From the NCBI GenBank assembly GCA_913057205.1, contig CAJXNO010000005.1, forward strand, positions 44,620 through 108,619: a DNA stretch of 64,000 bases. The letters run 5' to 3'. Below are positions 62,460 to 64,000 of the stretch, piece by piece; within the stretch, counting starts at the first letter, position 1, and the number at the start of each line of letters is the position of its first letter. The position numbers and the translations under genes are program-made. Below the pieces are notes generated by a model. That model ran no database searches. It saw only the letters and a list, made by a program, of their open reading frames with translations, and was not told the origin of the DNA. This stretch comes from an uncultured Flavobacteriales bacterium. GTDB lineage: Bacteria; Bacteroidota; Bacteroidia; Flavobacteriales_G; Salibacteraceae.

Positions 62460-64000
62460 TTTCTGTGTTGAACTACCTGTCGATAGACGGTATTGCTCGT
62501 TCGAACAAGCATCACATAGCTACCATCGCTGAACGTTGATAGGTCCATAAACCCGATACCGTTTGAGAATGTTGCTCGCGCCAATTCTCTTCCTGACATA
62601 TCATATAGAATCCCCATTGCACCGCCCCCATCTGAATACCGTACAAAGAGCTTCTCAGCAGCCGGATTAGGGTAAAGTTGAATTCCATTTGTGCTCAATG
62701 CATGGATACCAGCCGGATAACCAAGGAAAACACCCTGCTGTTCTTCGCATCCCTTGGCGTCTGTAATGGTGATGGAGTACTGTCCGATAGGAAGGTCATT
62801 CAAGGTAGCAGTTGTTGCACCCGTGCTCCATTCATAGGCATACGGGGGGGTACCACCGCTCACCAAAACACTTAAGCCTCCATTGGATGCAGTTAAGGGG
62901 TCTGGCACCGCACTGGTGAAGGAGGCCACCAAAGCTTCGGGCTCCATGACCGTTACGGCTACCACCGTTGTACAAGGGTTTCCATTCTCTGTAGCTGAAA
63001 CATAGTATGTGCCAGCCTCCAAGTCTGAACGGGTCGACGATGTCTCGCCATCCGGCCAAATATAGGCTTGAGCACCCGTCAAGGTCACTTGTCCGTTGGC
63101 ACCTCCATTGCATGATACATCAGCCACATCAAGCGCAACCAACGGTCCAGCCGAGTCTGAGATCGAGGTAGAAGCAAGAGCACTATCACCCAACGCATCC
63201 ATCACTGTTACTCCGTACTGACCGGCACAAAGGCTGTCGAGTCCAAGTGCGTTGCTACTTCCGTTAGACCACAAGTAGGTGTACGGAGCAACCCCGCCAA
63301 CAACCGTAAGATCGATTGCTCCGTTGCAGCTTCCACAAGAGGTGTTGGTCACGTCCAATACCGCCGCAAAGCAAGAATCAGAAACCGATGAAACAGCTTT
63401 GAAAAGGTCTAAGCGACCACCAGATGTAGTATTGCTCGAAAGCGCGGCGATAGGATCAACTCCTTCGGTGAGTAATTTATTCTTGATGTAAAGGGCAAGC
63501 CCTGCCGGATTGGATGCATATGCTTGCCATACCTCAGAACACAACGCATTATACATCAGCGCAACAGCTCCTGCCACTTGTGGGGTAGCCATTGATGTTC
63601 CCGTGAAATCGCCATAGCCGTTCACAAACGTGGAATAAATCGAAGTGCCAGGTGCGCCCAAATCTATGGTCGTTAGTCCATATGCTGCATTGCTGTTCTT
63701 CGTGTCGTTTGATGTGGTGTTGGTAACACTTAAAAGGAAATTACTCGGACAAGCCGTAGGCACGTCGCCAACCTGATCTATGTTATAGTTTGCATTTGCT
63801 GTAGCACCAGCACTGATGATACCGGCATAGCCCAAAGAATCATACATGGCACACCAGAGCGGATAATCTTGCGGATCGCCGAAGTCTACACCAAAAGACG
63901 AGTTGGTACTCACTACATAAGCGCCTTCAACACCATTCGTTTGGTCGTAGCGTTTTCGCATATCGAGAACGTAACCATATGCAGCAGCCACGGTAGCATC
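62456..64000 (-). CDS. Subtilisin-like S8 peptidase with SprB repeats and T9SS tail, C-terminal part
   Basis: The frame is open to the window edge, so the N-terminus with catalytic Asp and His lies outside. The visible 514 residues contain the S8 domain end: the oxyanion-hole region VVSTNSSFG, then GAPGTSIYSTF, with nucleophile Ser in FTGTSMATPQVAGAVALMYN. Three SprB-type repeats follow at roughly 218-425 (for example GGVAPYTYLWSNGSS and GGTPPYAYEWSTGATTATL). The C-terminus is a type A sorting domain (IQLYPNPAAEKLFVRY, DMSGRELARATFSNG). It is a secreted or surface serine protease exported by the type IX system, translationally coupled to the downstream peroxidase. Confidence 0.93.
   Translation of the reverse strand, partial: DATVAAAYGYVLDMRKRYDQTNGVEGAYVVSTNSSFGVDFGDPQDYPLWCAMYDSLGYAGIISAGATANANYNIDQVGDVPTACPSNFLLSVTNTTSNDTKNSNAAYGLTTIDLGAPGTSIYSTFVNGYGDFTGTSMATPQVAGAVALMYNALCSEVWQAYASNPAGLALYIKNKLLTEGVDPIAALSSNTTSGGRLDLFKAVSSVSDSCFAAVLDVTNTSCGSCNGAIDLTVVGGVAPYTYLWSNGSSNALGLDSLCAGQYGVTVMDALGDSALASTSISDSAGPLVALDVADVSCNGGANGQVTLTGAQAYIWPDGETSSTRSDLEAGTYYVSATENGNPCTTVVAVTVMEPEALVASFTSAVPDPLTASNGGLSVLVSGGTPPYAYEWSTGATTATLNDLPIGQYSITITDAKGCEEQQGVFLGYPAGIHALSTNGIQLYPNPAAEKLFVRYSDGGGAMGILYDMSGRELARATFSNGIGFMDLSTFSDGSYVMLVRTSNTVYRQVVQHRK

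Overview
The window reads as a chromosomal stretch from a Bacteroidota bacterium, most likely a Flavobacteriales member near the Cryomorphaceae/Schleiferiaceae; this is a judgement from gene content, not a computed phylogeny. Markers are type IX secretion (T9SS) type A sorting tails, PKD/SprB-repeat and PorP/SprF sequence, families largely confined to the phylum (BT_3928-type DoxX protein, DUF1684, DUF4783, DUF4834, DUF5687), menaquinone genes, and TAnnTTTG-like -7 elements with weak Shine-Dalgarno sequences. Coding density is very high. No gene-free stretch exceeds about 200 bases; the longest are 27393-27580, 4610-4764 and 59745-59900. I saw no rRNA, tRNA, CRISPR array, insertion sequence or attachment site.

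Layout. 1-9.4 kb: end of a flotillin-like gene, tpiA, a frameshifted ABC permease, a DoxX/BT_3928 protein, an aldehyde-oxidation module (AraC regulator, aldehyde dehydrogenase, DUF779), a glycosyltransferase, a duplicated DUF1599 protein and folP. 9.4-12.6 kb: accA, menC and menE. 12.6-25 kb: catabolism of amino acids and peptides (proline dehydrogenase, M1 aminopeptidase, GlcD-type oxidase, DPP4-type peptidase with a POT peptide transporter), then a thioredoxin-fold protein, a histone-deacetylase-family hydrolase, a DUF1684 lipoprotein-like protein and a decayed T9SS cargo gene. 25-30.7 kb: a two-gene ABC exporter, carB and DUF4834. 30.7-41.9 kb: a surface-glycan cluster (YfhO protein, two glycosyltransferases, a sugar formyltransferase with an extra domain, a PIG-L deacetylase, three sulfotransferases, a Wzx-like flippase), much of it joined by 4-base ATGA overlaps. 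41.9-44.6 kb: a tightly coupled pair of PLP-dependent enzymes of unknown product. 44.6-49.5 kb: an M1 peptidase fused to an outer-membrane-barrel-like domain, nadC, DUF4783 and rlmH. 49.5-58.7 kb: galE, a decayed membrane protein, rdgB, ddl, a nucleotide-sugar epimerase, a PASTA protein, a T9SS cargo protein and an RluA-type pseudouridine synthase. 58.7-64 kb: a collapsed PKD-adhesin/PorP-SprF locus, a dihydrolipoamide-dehydrogenase-like flavoprotein lacking the redox disulfide, a di-haem cytochrome c peroxidase and the C-terminal part of a T9SS-exported subtilisin.

Two themes stand out. First, four loci are broken by different small lesions (a permease, a T9SS cargo protein, a polytopic membrane protein and a PKD/PorP pair). 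All three stop codons occur as premature stops beside single-base indels, which points to gene decay rather than recoding. Second, the glycan cluster pairs an N-deacetylase with an N-formyltransferase and several sulfotransferases, suggesting a formylated and possibly sulfated surface polymer. The best candidates for undescribed biology are the PLP enzyme pair, the peptidase-barrel fusion and the formyltransferase with its C-terminal extension.
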